A DNA stretch of 64,000 nt. Source: Drosophila miranda. Lineage: Eukaryota > Arthropoda > Insecta > Diptera > Drosophilidae. This document shows, piece by piece, positions 12,056 through 23,127 of this stretch (the stretch's first letter is position 1; every line of letters begins with the position of its first letter). The stretch covers positions 15,732,001-15,796,000 of the forward strand of contig NC_046673.1 of assembly GCF_003369915.1 (NCBI RefSeq), in the 5' to 3' direction. A program made the position numbers and the translations under genes. Below the pieces are notes generated by a model, which did not search any database, was not told where the DNA came from, and was given only the letters and a program-made list of their open reading frames with translations.

Positions 12056-13539
12056 GGCCGATTTTTTGAGAATTTAATGATGGTTACATCATGATTTTTT
12101 GCGAAAATCGCGAAAACATGGATGTCCTGTTTTCCGATGGCAGGACTCTCCCGATCATGGAGAGACATGCCGCGCCAAGATCGGCTGCCGTATTGCAGAG
12201 ATATAGCAATCTGATAGATAAGGTCATTATCTATTATTCTGCGTTTTTAGTTTTTTTGAATCTGCAATATTGTGGATGCAACAGATTTTCGTCGAAGAAA
12301 CCAGTATTCTACAGATACGCCAATCCAAGTCTTCGGAAGGCTTCAAAATCTCGACTACGAAAATGAGGCCGATTTTTTAAAAATTTAATGATGGTTACAT
12401 CATGATTTTTTGCGAAAATCGCGAAAATATGGATGTCCTGTTTTCCGATGGCAGTCGACTCTCCCGATCATGGAGAGACATTCCGCGCCAAGATCGGCTT
12501 CCGTATTGAAGAGATATAGCGTACAGAAGAAACCAGTATTCTACAAATACGCCAATCCAAGTCTTCGGAAGGCTATATATGAGACAAATAGGGCCAGATC
12601 GAAGAAGGACCCACTCTCCCAGGATTGTGAGGGTCCAGACTGTCGACTGGCGTCAAAATCTCGACCACAAAAATAAGGCCGATTTTTTGAAAATTTAATG
12701 ATGGTTACATCATGATTTTTTGCGAAAATCGCGAAAACATGGATGTCCTGTTTTCCGATGGCAGTCGATTGGCAGGACTCTCCCGATCATGGAGAGACAT
12801 GCCGCGCCAAGATCGGCTGCCGTATTGCAGAGATATAGCGTACAGAAGAAACCAGTATTCTACAGATACGCCAATCCCAGTCTTCGGAAGGCTATATCTG
12901 AGACAAATAGGGCAAGATCGAAGAAGGACCCACTCTCCCAGGATCGTGAGGGCCCAGACTGTCGACTGGCATCAAAATCTCGACTACGAAAATGAGGCCG
13001 ATTTTTCAAAAATTTAATGATGGTTACATCATGATTTTTTGCGAAAATCGCGAAAACATGGATGTCCTGTTTTCCGATGGCAGTCGATTGGCAGGACTCT
13101 CCCGATCACGAATAGACATAGACAAATAGACAAACCAGTATTCTACAGATACGCCAATCCCAGTCTTCGGAAGGCTATATCTGAGACAAATAGGGCCAGA
13201 TCGAAGAAGGATCCACTCTTCTAGGATCGTGAGGGCCCAGACTGTCGAATGGCATCAAAATCTCGACTACGAAAATGAGGCTGATTTTTTGAAAATTTTA
13301 TGATGGTTACATCATGATTTTTTGCGAAAATCGCGAAAATATGGCTGTCCTGTTTTCCGATGGCAGTCGATTGGCAGGACTCTCCCGATCATGGAGAGAC
13401 ATGCCGCGCCAAGATCGGCTGCCGTATTGCAGAGATATAGCGTTCAGAAGAAACCAGTATTCTACAGATACGCCAAGCCAAGTCTTCGGAAGGCTATATC
13501 TGAGACAAATAGGGCCAGATCGAAGAAGGATCCACTCTG
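12056..13539 (+). repeat. satellite-like array, left arm (5 units)
   Basis: Units begin around GGCCGATTTTTTGAAAATTT and contain ATGATTTTTTGCGAAAATCG at 12091, 12402, 12712, 13031 and 13314, so spacing is 283-319 bp. Unit composition varies. The first unit (12207-12296) carries about 90 bp copied from the mini-me-like 5' half (CAATCTGATAGATA to CAGATTTTCG), and another lacks the GCCGCGCCAAGATCGGC segment. The unit holds frames of about 100 codons in two registers, which I regard as chance. Confidence 0.8.
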
Positions 13540-13552
13540 AGCCACTCTGATT

Positions 13553-13812
13553 TGGCCCGAGCGGGACGAGCGATGGCCTCCCGTGATCAGAAATATGTCC
13601 TTGATCCTTCGGTAAGGACTCCAACAACCAAAACCAAACATATTTTATTTTCTCGGCTATTTGTGGGCCGATCTGGGCGTGCGATGGCTTCCTGTGATCG
13701 AAAAAATGTCCCTGATTTAATGCAGTCCTTATCAAGGACCAAGGACTATTTCCCCAATACAAAATATTTAGTTTTCTCCGCTATTTGTGAACCGATCTGG
13801 GCGTGCCAAGCC
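13553..13812. repeat. three diverged about 118 bp tandem repeats in palindrome spacer
   Basis: Related segments start near 13553 (GGCCCGAGCGGGACGAGCGA), 13667 (GGCCGATCTGGGCGTGCGAT) and 13787 (GAACCGATCTGGGCGTGCCA). The first two are each followed by a CC(C/T)GTGATC and ATGTCC(T/C)TGAT pattern. They are distinct from the flanking satellite. Confidence 0.5.
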
Positions 13813-13872
13813 TTTTTGTAATCGGGATAGTTTCCCCCATACAGGATACAGCAAGGATGATTTTTCAATATT

Positions 13873-14419
13873 TTTATTCATCAAAACTCAGCTTAGGATA
13901 AATAAATAAACAAGTGAAAAACATTTGTATCTACTATCTAAATGAATGCACGCGTATATCCTTAAACCTAACAGCAACGAGATCTATCTAGAGTCTAGTA
14001 GCGCTCGTAGCTCCTCCCCTGGTTTCCATAGTCAAACTCCTTGATGTCGATTCCCAGTTCGAAGGATGCCGATGGTTTGTAAGGTGCGGATCTTGGAAGG
14101 GGTGCGCTTCTGTCCTGCTGGGATACGATTCTCTCTGCCTGGGATAGGACTTCGTTTGTCTCGAACACGCTTCGGTGCTTGGATGAGTCTCCGTCTGGCG
14201 GGGGGAAATCGGATACGACTCGGCTTGTGGAAAAATGTTGGGTACATAAGTCGTCTGTGAAAGAAAATATATTTGAATATGTCCACAATTATATACTGAT
14301 TCACTTACGCGTTTTGAAGCTGTAGCCAAGGACCATTGCTGCTCAGATCTTTGTCTATAAACTCTATGTGGGTAACATCGATAGCCCTGACCTGCTTGGT
14401 AGGATTGGCTTGAGTACGC
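13873..14419 (-). pseudogene. 3' fragment of an unidentified gene in palindrome spacer
   Basis: Minus strand: acceptor CTCCTTGCAG precedes exon-like 14309-14419, which ends at a GTAAGT donor. A 54 bp intron ends TTTCACAG before a second exon-like block, 13995-14254, followed by AATAAA at 13873-13878. The first block can read AIDVTHIEFIDKDLSSNGPW. The second is open in all three frames; one ends FELGIDIKEFDYGNQ just before TAG at 13995, another has SYP-type repeats. No single frame is convincing across both blocks, so I call it a broken 3' fragment captured between the arms. A functional source gene elsewhere is inferred. Confidence 0.45.
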
Positions 14420-14674
14420 CTGCAAGGAGCCTAATGACCCAAGCACCCTTTGAAGTTAATCTCCACCGGACCAACTATGGCAAGCTGGGATGCGAGGGGA
14501 AAGTAGCCATCAGACGGTTGATTATAGATGTTTTCCTATTTCATGTATGATTTTTTAATTGTTTGTTATTATTTAAGATATTAATAAGTTAGCTAAGGAT
14601 TATTTTGAGCCCGCTGTGGAATAATAAAATAAATAAATAAATACTGATATGTTTGATTGGGAAAAATATTCTGG

Positions 14675-16780
14675 ATTGCCATCGGAAAACAGGACATCCA
14701 TGTTTTCGCGATTTTCGCAAAAAATCATGATGTAACCATCATTAAATTTTCAAAAAATCAGCCTCATTTTCGTAGTAGAGATTTTGAAGCCTTCCGAAGA
14801 CTTGGATTGGCGTATCTGTAGAATACTGGTTTCTTCTGTACGCTATATCTCTGCAATACGGCAGCCGATCTTGGCGCGGCATGTCTCTCCATGATCGGGA
14901 GAGTCCTGCCAATCGACTGCCATCGGAAAACAGGACATCCATGTTTTCGCGATTTTCGCAAAAAATCATGATGTAACCATCATTAAATTTTCAAAAAATC
15001 GGCCTCATTTTCGTAGTCGAGATTTTGATGCCAGTCGACAGTCTGGGCCCTCACGATCCTGGGAGAGTGGGTCCTTCTTCGATCTTGCCCTATTTGTCTC
15101 AGATATAGCCTTCCGAAGACTGGGATTGGCGTATCTGTAGAATACTGGTTTCTTCTGTACGCTATATCTCTGCAATACGGCAGCCGATCTTGGCGCGGCA
15201 TGTCTCTCCATGATCGGGAGAGTCCTGCCAATCGACTGCCATCGGAAAACAGGACATCCATATTTTCGCGATTTTCGCAAAAAATCATGATGTAACCATC
15301 ATTAAATTTTTAAAAAATCGGCCTCATTTTCGTAGTCGAGATTTTGAAGCCTTCCGAAGACTTGGATTGACGTATCTGTAGAATACTGGTTTCTTCGACG
15401 AAAATCTGTTGCATCCACAATATTGCAGATTCAAGAAAACTAAAAACGCAGAATCATAGATAATGACCTTATCTATCAGATTGCTATATCTCTGCAATAC
15501 GGAAGCCGATCTTGGCGCGGAATGTCTCTCCATGATCGGGAGAGTCCTGCCAATCGACTGCCATCGGAAAACAGGACATCCATATTTTCGCGATTTTCGC
15601 AAAAAATCATGATGTAACCATCATTAAATTTTTAAAAAATCGGCCTCATTTTCGTAGTCGAGATTTTGAAGCCTTCCGAAGACTTGGATTGGCGTATCTG
15701 TAGAATACTGGTTTCTTCGACGAAAATCTGTTGCATCCACAATATTGCAGATTCAAGAAAACTAAAAACGCAGAATCATAGATAATGACCTTATCTATCA
15801 GATTGCTATATCTCTGCAATACGGCAGCCGATCTTGGCGCGGCATGTCTCTCCATGATCGGGAGAGTCCTGCCATTCGACTGCCATCGGAAAACAGGACA
15901 TCCATGTTTTCGCGATTTTCGCAAAAAATCATGATGTAACCATCATTAAATTTTCAAAAAATCGGCCTCATTTTCGTAGTCGAGATTTTGATGCCAGTCG
16001 ACAGTCTGGGCCCTCACGATCCTGGGAGAGTGGATCCTTCTTCGATCTGGCCCTATTTGTCTCACATATAGCCTTGCGAAGACTGGGATTGGCGTATCTG
16101 TAGAATACTGGTTTGTCTATTTGTCTATGTCTATTCGTGATCGGGAGAGTCCTGCCAATCGACTGCCATCGGAAAACAGGACATCCATGTTTTCGCGATT
16201 TTTGCAAAAAATCATGATGATAAAATTAACCATCATTAAATTTTCAAAAAATCGGCCTTATTTTTGTGGTCGAGATTTTGATGCCAGTCGACAGTCTGGG
16301 CCCTCACGATCCTAGAAGAGTGGATCCTTCTTCGATCTGGCCCTATTTGTCTCAGATATAGCCTTGCGAAGACTGGGATTGGCGTATCTGTAGAATACTG
16401 GTTTGTCTATTTGTCTATGTCTATTCGTGATCGGGAGAGTCCTGCCAATCGACTGCCATCGGAAAACAGGACATCCATGTTTTCGCGATTTTTGCAAAAA
16501 ATCATGATGTAACCATCATTAAATTTTTAAAAAATCGGCCTCATTTTCGTAGTCGAGATTTTGAAGCCTTCCGAAGACTTGGATTGACGTAACTGTAGAA
16601 TACTGGTTTCTTCTGTACGCTATATCTCTGCAATACGGCAGTCGATCTTGGCGCGGCATGTCTCTCCATGATCGCGAGAGTCCTGCCAATCGGCTGCCAT
16701 CGGAAACAGGACATCCATGTTTTCGCGATTTTCGCAAAAAATCATGATGTAACCATCATTAAATTTTCAAAAAATCGGCC
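14675..16780 (-). repeat. satellite-like array, right arm inner side (7 units)
   Basis: Inverted relative to 12056-13539. The ATGATTTTTTGC landmark recurs on the minus strand near 14728, 14969, 15288, 15610, 15932, 16215 and 16505, with a last partial unit ending at 16780. Units near 15397-15485 and 15719-15807 contain the mini-me-derived insert (ACGAAAATCTGTTGCATCC to ATCAGATTGC). Two units (16090-16140 and 16400-16440) have a shortened middle with GTCTATTTGTCTATGTC. Confidence 0.8.
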
Positions 16781-17518
16781 TTTTAAAGATATAAGAAAAC
16801 CAAAAACGCAGAATCGTAGAGAATGACCATATCTTGTAGACTGCAGAATTTGAATAAGATCGTATTTTTATTATAGCCAGCATCAAGAAAACAATTTCAT
16901 TTTTTTCTCGCCCTGTCTCTCTCTAACACACACGTAGCATAGCCGGCTTTGCTTAGAGTAAAACATTGGCGCCTAGATCTCAGAGACTATAAAAGCTAGA
17001 GCAACCAAATTTTGTATCCACACTCCTTATATATCGGACCGAGACGAGTTTGTTTCAAAATTTCGCCACACCCCCTTCCGCCCCCGCAAAGGATGAAAAT
17101 CTGGGGATATTCACAAATCTCAGAGACTATTAAGGCTAGAGTAACCAAATTTGGTATCCGCACTCCTGTTAGATCTCACTTTAAAACGTATATCTCAAAA
17201 TTTCGCCCCACCCCCTTCCGCCCCCACAAAGGACGAAAATCTGTTGCATCCACAATATTGCAGATTCAAGAAAACTAAAAACGCAGAATCATAGATAATG
17301 ACCATATCTATCAGATTGCTGCATCTGGATCAGATCAGATCATTTTTATAGCCAATAGGAACAAATCAATTTGCACTGGCTACGCAGCCCCCGACGTCAC
17401 GCTCAGACTGATTTTCTGTCTCTCTCGCACGCACTCTTTGTCGTGTCGTTTAATATTAGCAGCGTCTGCCGGAGGAGAGCCATACTGACTTAGTATCGGG
17501 TATAACTGTAGAGTTGCG
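16781..17518 (-). mobile_element. 5' half of mini-me-like element, inverted copy
   Basis: Reverse complement of 11319-12055 with few differences, sharing both breakpoints. Gene copy C's 5' flank starts directly after it. Confidence 0.7.
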
Positions 17519-17804
17519 AGAATCTGTGTTGAAAGGGGGGAAACGACTGATAGAGAGAGAAGTCATGCCACAGTTAAAAGCTGCTTTAGCCATCATTCAA
17601 CGTTAACGCGCGAATGGGAAATGCAAACGCAAACAGCTGATTTACCGGCAATAACCAAATTCAGAGACGAGTCGAATTCGTTTCACAGGGGGTTCAAACC
17701 TTCAAGGCAATCCCAGAAGGCTGTGTGCCGTGCGTGAATCCCTCAACGAGTGCCAACCAAATAGAATATTTCGACTGACGCAAAAACGTCAAACAGGTAT
17801 TAGA

Positions 17805-19001
17805 ATGAACGTCGCCACCAGAAAAGCCACAGCGCCAAAGGGACACAAAGCCAAGTGAGTAACGGACTGAGGAGCAAGGCAAAGGAGTAACGAGACTCCT
17901 CCCCTAAACCACAGAAAGCTACATTCACCGCCGTCCGGACAGATGGGCGATCGGTTGCAGGCGAGGTCTCGCGGGGTCTGGCGGAACTTTGCTCCGGCCA
18001 GCACTAGCAGCAATCCCGGGTGTCTGGGGGATCTGCCGTACGACAATCCCGCACACTTTCCGCCCCTGGAGGAGCCACGGCACGCATCGAAGCGGCAGCA
18101 GCAGTCCAAATCGTCGTCGGGCACCGGGGAGCAGCCTCCATTGGCACGAACCCTGCTGCCCCATTGGGTGCGTATGAAGGACAGAATTTGGCAGGACAGC
18201 GTCACCAGCAACAGCAAAAGCAGCAGCAAGCCACCCGTGCCGCACCAGGAGGCGGCAACGGCCACGGCAACAGAAAGAGCGCTAGATGAGAATGAATTTG
18301 AGACGGCGCCCAAGCCCGTGACCACTCAGACGGCCCGAGTGCTCGCCAGAAAGGGACCCTTTGGGGCCTCGTCCGCGAGGAGCGAGAGGGCACCGCTGGA
18401 TGCCCGCTGCATGAATCTGGTGTTCGAGAGCTTCGGCATGATCGGGATCTCCACGCAGGCGGACGATCCGCAGGTGACCGTCAAGCGGTCGCCGAAATTC
18501 CGGCTGACATCGGAGCAAAAGCAGCGACTGCACGATGCCATCGAGGAGGAGGCGAATGGGCGGGTGCTGGATGCCCTCGAAAGGGTCATACAGGAGATAC
18601 GCGACGAAATCGATGAGATGTCCCACCACATGATGTCGGAGATGTCCGCGGGGAGCGAGGAGTCATGGGAGCCGCCTTCGGGCATCTTCGATCACTCAAT
18701 GTGGACCGGGTGCACCTCAACGCCGAACAACAAGCCGGCAAACGGGTGCAGCTCCCCGAAGATTCGCAGCTTCGCGAACAACAATTTTAAGGACACTTAT
18801 GACCACAGCTGGACGACACGTCCGCACACCATCAGGACCAAGTCTCACGGCGCCTGGAATGCCAAGGAAAGCGACTCCGATGCGCCGAAGGCATCGTCCA
18901 ACGCAGGAGGAGCCCGATCCGTGGGTGGCTATCCGGGTGTGAGTGATCGCTACATTTTGGACTTTCGTCAGCCGCCATTCCCGCGCCCTTCCCGGCACTA
19001 A
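17805..19001 (+). CDS. ampliconic gene, copy C, unknown function (378 aa)
   Basis: Plus-strand copy: exon 1 17805-17854, 60 bp intron, exon 2 17915-19001. Full length like copy A, with the 15 codons missing from B. Differences from A are few: a Pro for Ser just before the internal Met, Gln for Arg in KR(R/Q)QQSK, and Trp for Ser in SEES(S/W)EPP. Near identity of the three copies, including intron and flanks, indicates recent duplication or continuing gene conversion. Poly(A) signal AATAAA at 19058-19063. Domains as for copy A; no function can be assigned from sequence. Confidence 0.75.
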
Positions 19002-19057
19002 TACGATCCATAAAATGTACTTAAATTCTCAACGTTTTTGATCAGCAAACTGTCTCA

Positions 19058-19063
19058 AATAAA
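19058..19063 (+). terminator. poly(A) signal of gene copy C
   Basis: AATAAA 57 nt after the TAA stop, matching copies A and B. Confidence 0.6.
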
Positions 19064-19558
19064 ATGTTGTCGGAGGGCCCAATGCTCTCAAGGATATCCC
19101 TATCCCTGTCCTTCCCTCCCTGCCCCCCTACCACACACTAAAGGCCGGGCTTCTTGCATTCGTTCGCGTAAGCCACTGAATGTTTGGGGTTTCCCTTTTT
19201 CAGCCGTGGCCAATACGTATCGCCGAAGAAAGTGAAGAAAGGCAGGCAGACAGCTTACGAAAGATGGCAACAAAAAATGAGGGAATGGTGGGGCACAAAA
19301 AAGTGACTTGTCAGCGCCCGCCAATTGTTTGGCAGTGGCAGAAAACGTTTCGTTTTCGAGTATTACCAAACAAAAACGGGACAGAGGCCACTCCACAGAG
19401 CAGAGGAGATGCCATCGTATAACCGAAATAGTATTTTGAGGGCATTGATTAGGCGTAGAAGAAGTGATGATAGCCAGCTGAATTATGGCCAAAATATAAT
19501 AGATTAAAGACTGCATTGAAAGGCAAAGAAAACTCAACAAAAGTTCTGCAACGATTGA

Positions 19559-19882
19559 TATTTTTATACCCGATACTCAAAATGAGTATTGGGGTATATT
19601 AGATTTGTGGTAAAAGTGGATGTGTGTAACGTCCAGAAGGAATCGTTTCCGACCCCATAAAGTATATATATTCTTGATCAGCATCAATAGCCGAGTCGAT
19701 TGAGCCCTGTCTGTCTGTCCGTCCGTCCGTCCGTCCGTCTGTCCGTCCCCTTCAGCGCCTAGTGCTCAAAGACTATAAGAGCTAGAGCAACGATGTTTTG
19801 GATCCAGACTTCTGTGATATGTCACTGCTACAAAAATATTTCAAAACTTCGCCCCGCCCACTTCCGCCCCCACAAAGGACGA
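19559..19882 (-). mobile_element. 3' half of mini-me-like element, inverted copy
   Basis: Reverse complement of 8951-9321, but with a much shorter GTCC/GTCT array (19709-19748). The array length difference is the main indel between arms here. It joins satellite at 19882/19883. Confidence 0.7.
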
Positions 19883-22030
19883 TCTGGCCCTATTTGTCTC
19901 AGATATAGCCTTCCGAAGACTTGGATTGGCGTATCTGTAGAATACTGGTTTCTTCTGTACGCTATATCTCTGCAATACGGAAGCCGATCTTGGCGCGGCA
20001 TGTCTCTCCATGATCGGGAGAGTCCTGCCAATCGACTGCCATCGGAAAACAGGACATCCATGTTTTCGCGATTTTCGCAAAAAATCATGATGTAACCATC
20101 ATTAAATTTTCAAAAAATCGGCCTTATTTTTGTGGTCGAGATTTTGACGCCAGTCGACAGTCTGGACCCTCACAATCCTGGGAGAGTGGGTCCTTCTTCG
20201 ATCTGGCCCTATTTGTCTCAGATATAGCCTTCCGAAGACTTGGATTGGCGTATCTGTAGAATACTGGTTTCTTCGACGAAAATCTGTTGCATCCACAATA
20301 TTGCAGATTCAAGAAAACTAAAAAAGCAGAATCATAGATAATGACCTTATCTATCAGATTGCTATATCTCTGCAATACGGCAGCCGATCTTGGCGCGGCA
20401 TGTCTCTCCATGATCGGGAGAGTCCTGCCAATCGACTGCCATCGGAAAACAGGACATCCATGTTTTCGCGATTTTCGCAAAAAATCATGATGTAACCATC
20501 ATTAAATTTTCAAAAAATCAGCCTCATTTTCGTAGTCGAGATTTTGATGCCAGTCGACAGTCTGGGCCCTCACGATCCTGGGAGAGTGGATCCTTCTTCG
20601 ATCTGGCCCTATTTGTCTCAGATATAGCCTTGCGAAGACTGGGATTGGCGTATCTGTAGAATACTGGTTTGTCTATTTGTCTATGTCTATTCGTGATCGG
20701 GAGAGTCCTGCCAATCGACTGCCATCGGAAAACAGGACATCCATGTTTTCGCGATTTTTGCAAAAAATCATGATGTAACCATCATTAAATTTTCAAAAAA
20801 TCGGCCTCTTTTTCGTAGTCGAGATTTTGATGCCAGTCGACAGTCTGGACCCTCACGATCCTGGGAGAGTGGGTCCTTCTACGATCTTGCCCTATTTGTC
20901 TTAGATATAGCCTTCCGAAGACTGGGATTGGCGTATCTGTAGAATACTGGTTTCTTCTGTACGCTATATCTCTGCAATACGGCAGTCGATCTTGGCGCGG
21001 CATGTCTCTCCATGATCGGGAGAGTCCTGCCATTCGACTGCCATCGGAAAACAGGACATCCATGTTTTCGCGATTTTCGCAAAAAATCATGATGTAACCA
21101 TCATTAAATTTTCAAAAAATCAGCCTCATTTTCGTAGTCGAGATTTTGATGCCAGTCGACAGTCTGGGCCCTCACGATCCTGGGAGAGTGGATCCTTCTT
21201 CGATCTGGCCCTATTTGTCTCAGATATAGCCTTGCGAAGACTGGGATTGGCGTATCTGTAGAATACTGGTTTGTCTATTTGTCTATGTCTATTCGTGATC
21301 GGGAGAGTCCTGCCAATCGACTGCCATCGGAAAACAGGACATCCATGTTTTCGCGATTTTCGCAAAAAATCATGATGTAACCATCATTAAATTTTCAAAA
21401 AATCGGCCTCTTTTTGTAGTCGAGATTTTGATGCCAGTCGACAGTCTGGACCCTCACGATCCTGGGAGAGTGGGTCCTTCTACGATCTTGCCCTATTTGT
21501 CTTAGATATAGCCTTCCGAAGACTGGGATTGGCGTATCTGTAGAATACTGGTTTGTCTATGTCTATTCGTGATCGGGAGAGTCCTGCCAATCGACTGCCA
21601 TCGGAAAACAGGACATCCATGTTTTGGCGTATCTGTAGAATACTGGTTTGTCTATTTGTCTATGTCTATTCGTGATCGGAAGAGTCCTGCCAATCGACTG
21701 CCATCGGAAAACAGGACATCCATGTTTTCGCGATTTTCACAAAAAATCATGATATAACCATCATTAAATTTTCAAAAAATTGGCCTCTTTTTGTAGTCGA
21801 GATTTTGATGCCAGTCGACAGTCTGGGCCCTCACGATCCTGGGAGAGTGCGTCCTTCTACGATCTGGCCCTATTTGTCTCAGATATAGCCTTCCGAAGAC
21901 TGGGATTGGCGTATCTGTAGAATACTGGTTTCTTGTGTACGCTATATCTCGACCTTTTATGGACCGATCTTGGCGCGGCATGTCTCTTCATGATCGGGAG
22001 AGTCCTGCCAATCGACTGCCATCAGAAAAA
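19883..22030 (-). repeat. satellite-like array, outer right side (about 6 units)
   Basis: It continues beyond the palindrome arm. Minus-strand landmarks lie near 20088, 20488, 20771, 21090, 21373 and 21732. One unit has the mini-me-derived insert (20275-20364). Three have the shortened GTCTATTTGTCTATGTC middle (near 20668, 21270 and 21653), and the unit near 21555 is a short partial duplicate. The array degrades into unique sequence at about 22030. Confidence 0.8.
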
Positions 22031-22376
22031 GGACTCGGAAAACCGAGTGTCAAACTCGAAGAATATGATTTCCGATCATGGAGAGAGAACGATTAGCCCA
22101 TTATCCACTCCACACTCCACGAAAATGATGAATCTTGAGGAATTTCAACACAGCTTATGTGAAAGTGGTTCCGAATTAAGTCGAATTTCTTTCCTTGTTT
22201 TGGATCACGATTCTTGTTATACACCCGCTATGGATGCAGATGCATCCATAAAGTGGAATTCGGAGGCAAGAATCCTGTCTATATTCCTCGACCGTTCAGT
22301 AATTGGACACGTGTGCCAGTAACACTTAATCGCTTTATTCAAAGAAAAAAAAAAAAGAGGAACTTTTGGTAATCCC
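22031..22376. other. unique flank and UTP11 3' UTR
   Basis: The array ends and unique DNA begins, including a small CTCGGAAAACCGAG inverted repeat at 22034. A minus-strand AATAAA at 22334-22339 is the likely UTP11 poly(A) signal. Confidence 0.55.
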
Positions 22377-23127
22377 TCACTTTTTGCGCTCATAGCGGAA
22401 CTCGTAGACCGGTGCCCTGTCCGCTGTGGCGGGCTTCAGCTTTTGTGGCTTGATGAGACGCGGTTGCTTGAGCTGCTTCTTCAGCAGCAGCTTCTGCTGG
22501 ACAATGCTCAGCTCCCGTTCGCGCTGCACGCGTTTTTTCAGCTCGTTGATGCGCTGCTGCTTAGTGCTATTGGGTGCGAGGGGCTCCTGGTGTTGGGGTG
22601 GAGAGATGGTACATTAGTGTACATTGGCTACTCAATCGAGGGGGAAAACTTACCTTTGTGGCCTCCGTCTCCTTGAGGCGCTCGCTCAGGGTAGCTTGCT
22701 GTTTTCTGCCCTGCTCATCGAAGGTGTAGTGCTTGTTTGCCTTACCCGCATCGATGTCCATGAGCTCGACCTTCAGGCGGTCGATTTTGCGACGCTCTAT
22801 GGTACGCTTCATCACCACATACTTAAGATCCTGGGTCTGCATCAGGGACAGCTGTTCGGGTGTGTGCTCGTCTTTGGCCTGCTTCTCGTGGTGAACATCG
22901 TCCGAGAGCTTCGAGTTGATCATGTGGTGGTAGAACTCGTCAGGGTTCTTGTTCTGCGCCCGCTTGTAGAGCAGCTTCAGGGTCTTCTCCTTGCGTTGGG
23001 CGTCGAGTGCGCGCTTCTTGTAATCCTTCTTCTTCTCGAGCAGCCCCAGATGCTGACGCGCATCTGGCTGGTGGCGCTCGCGATGCACCTTCTGGTTGCT
23101 TTTGTTGGCCTTCTTCCATGAGGACAT
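22377..23127 (-). CDS. CG1789: UTP11-like U3 snoRNA-associated protein (227 aa)
   Basis: Exons 22654-23127 and 22377-22586 with a 67 bp intron (GTAAGT donor, ACCAG acceptor, phase 0). The protein starts [20 protein letters not shown] and keeps the UTP11 hallmarks: a [13 protein letters not shown] segment, then [20 protein letters not shown], then lysine/arginine-rich coiled coil to a basic C-terminus. UTP11 proteins belong to the nucleolar small-subunit processome, which processes pre-18S rRNA. Length fits the family. The start is the first ATG and matches the conserved N-terminus. It is divergent from NAT10, with 759 bp between start codons. Confidence 0.93.

Larger units (their letters stand above)
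8771..20059. repeat. large palindrome: inverted arms around a 1.1 kb spacer
   Basis: The left arm (about 8771-13539) reads satellite fragment, 3' half of mini-me-like element, gene copy B, 5' half of the element, satellite array. The right arm (about 14675-20059) is the reverse complement in the same order, carrying gene copy C. The junctions match at base level: GGCCAGATCG|TCCTTTGTGG at 8950 against 19882/19883, CAGATTCT|CGCAACTC at 11318 against 17518, and TTTAAAA|GGCC at 12055 against 16780. The arms differ in satellite unit number (five left, seven right), a 45 bp deletion in B, the length of the GACG array and scattered substitutions. Confidence 0.85.

Noticed and set aside
12091-13017. 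Repeated open frames of about 60-120 codons in the satellite units (MIFCENRENMDVLFSDGSR and MRKSRK types)
   Set aside because: Two or more overlapping registers are open in the same units and the frames change with unit indels, so this is a by-product of repeat sequence without stops.
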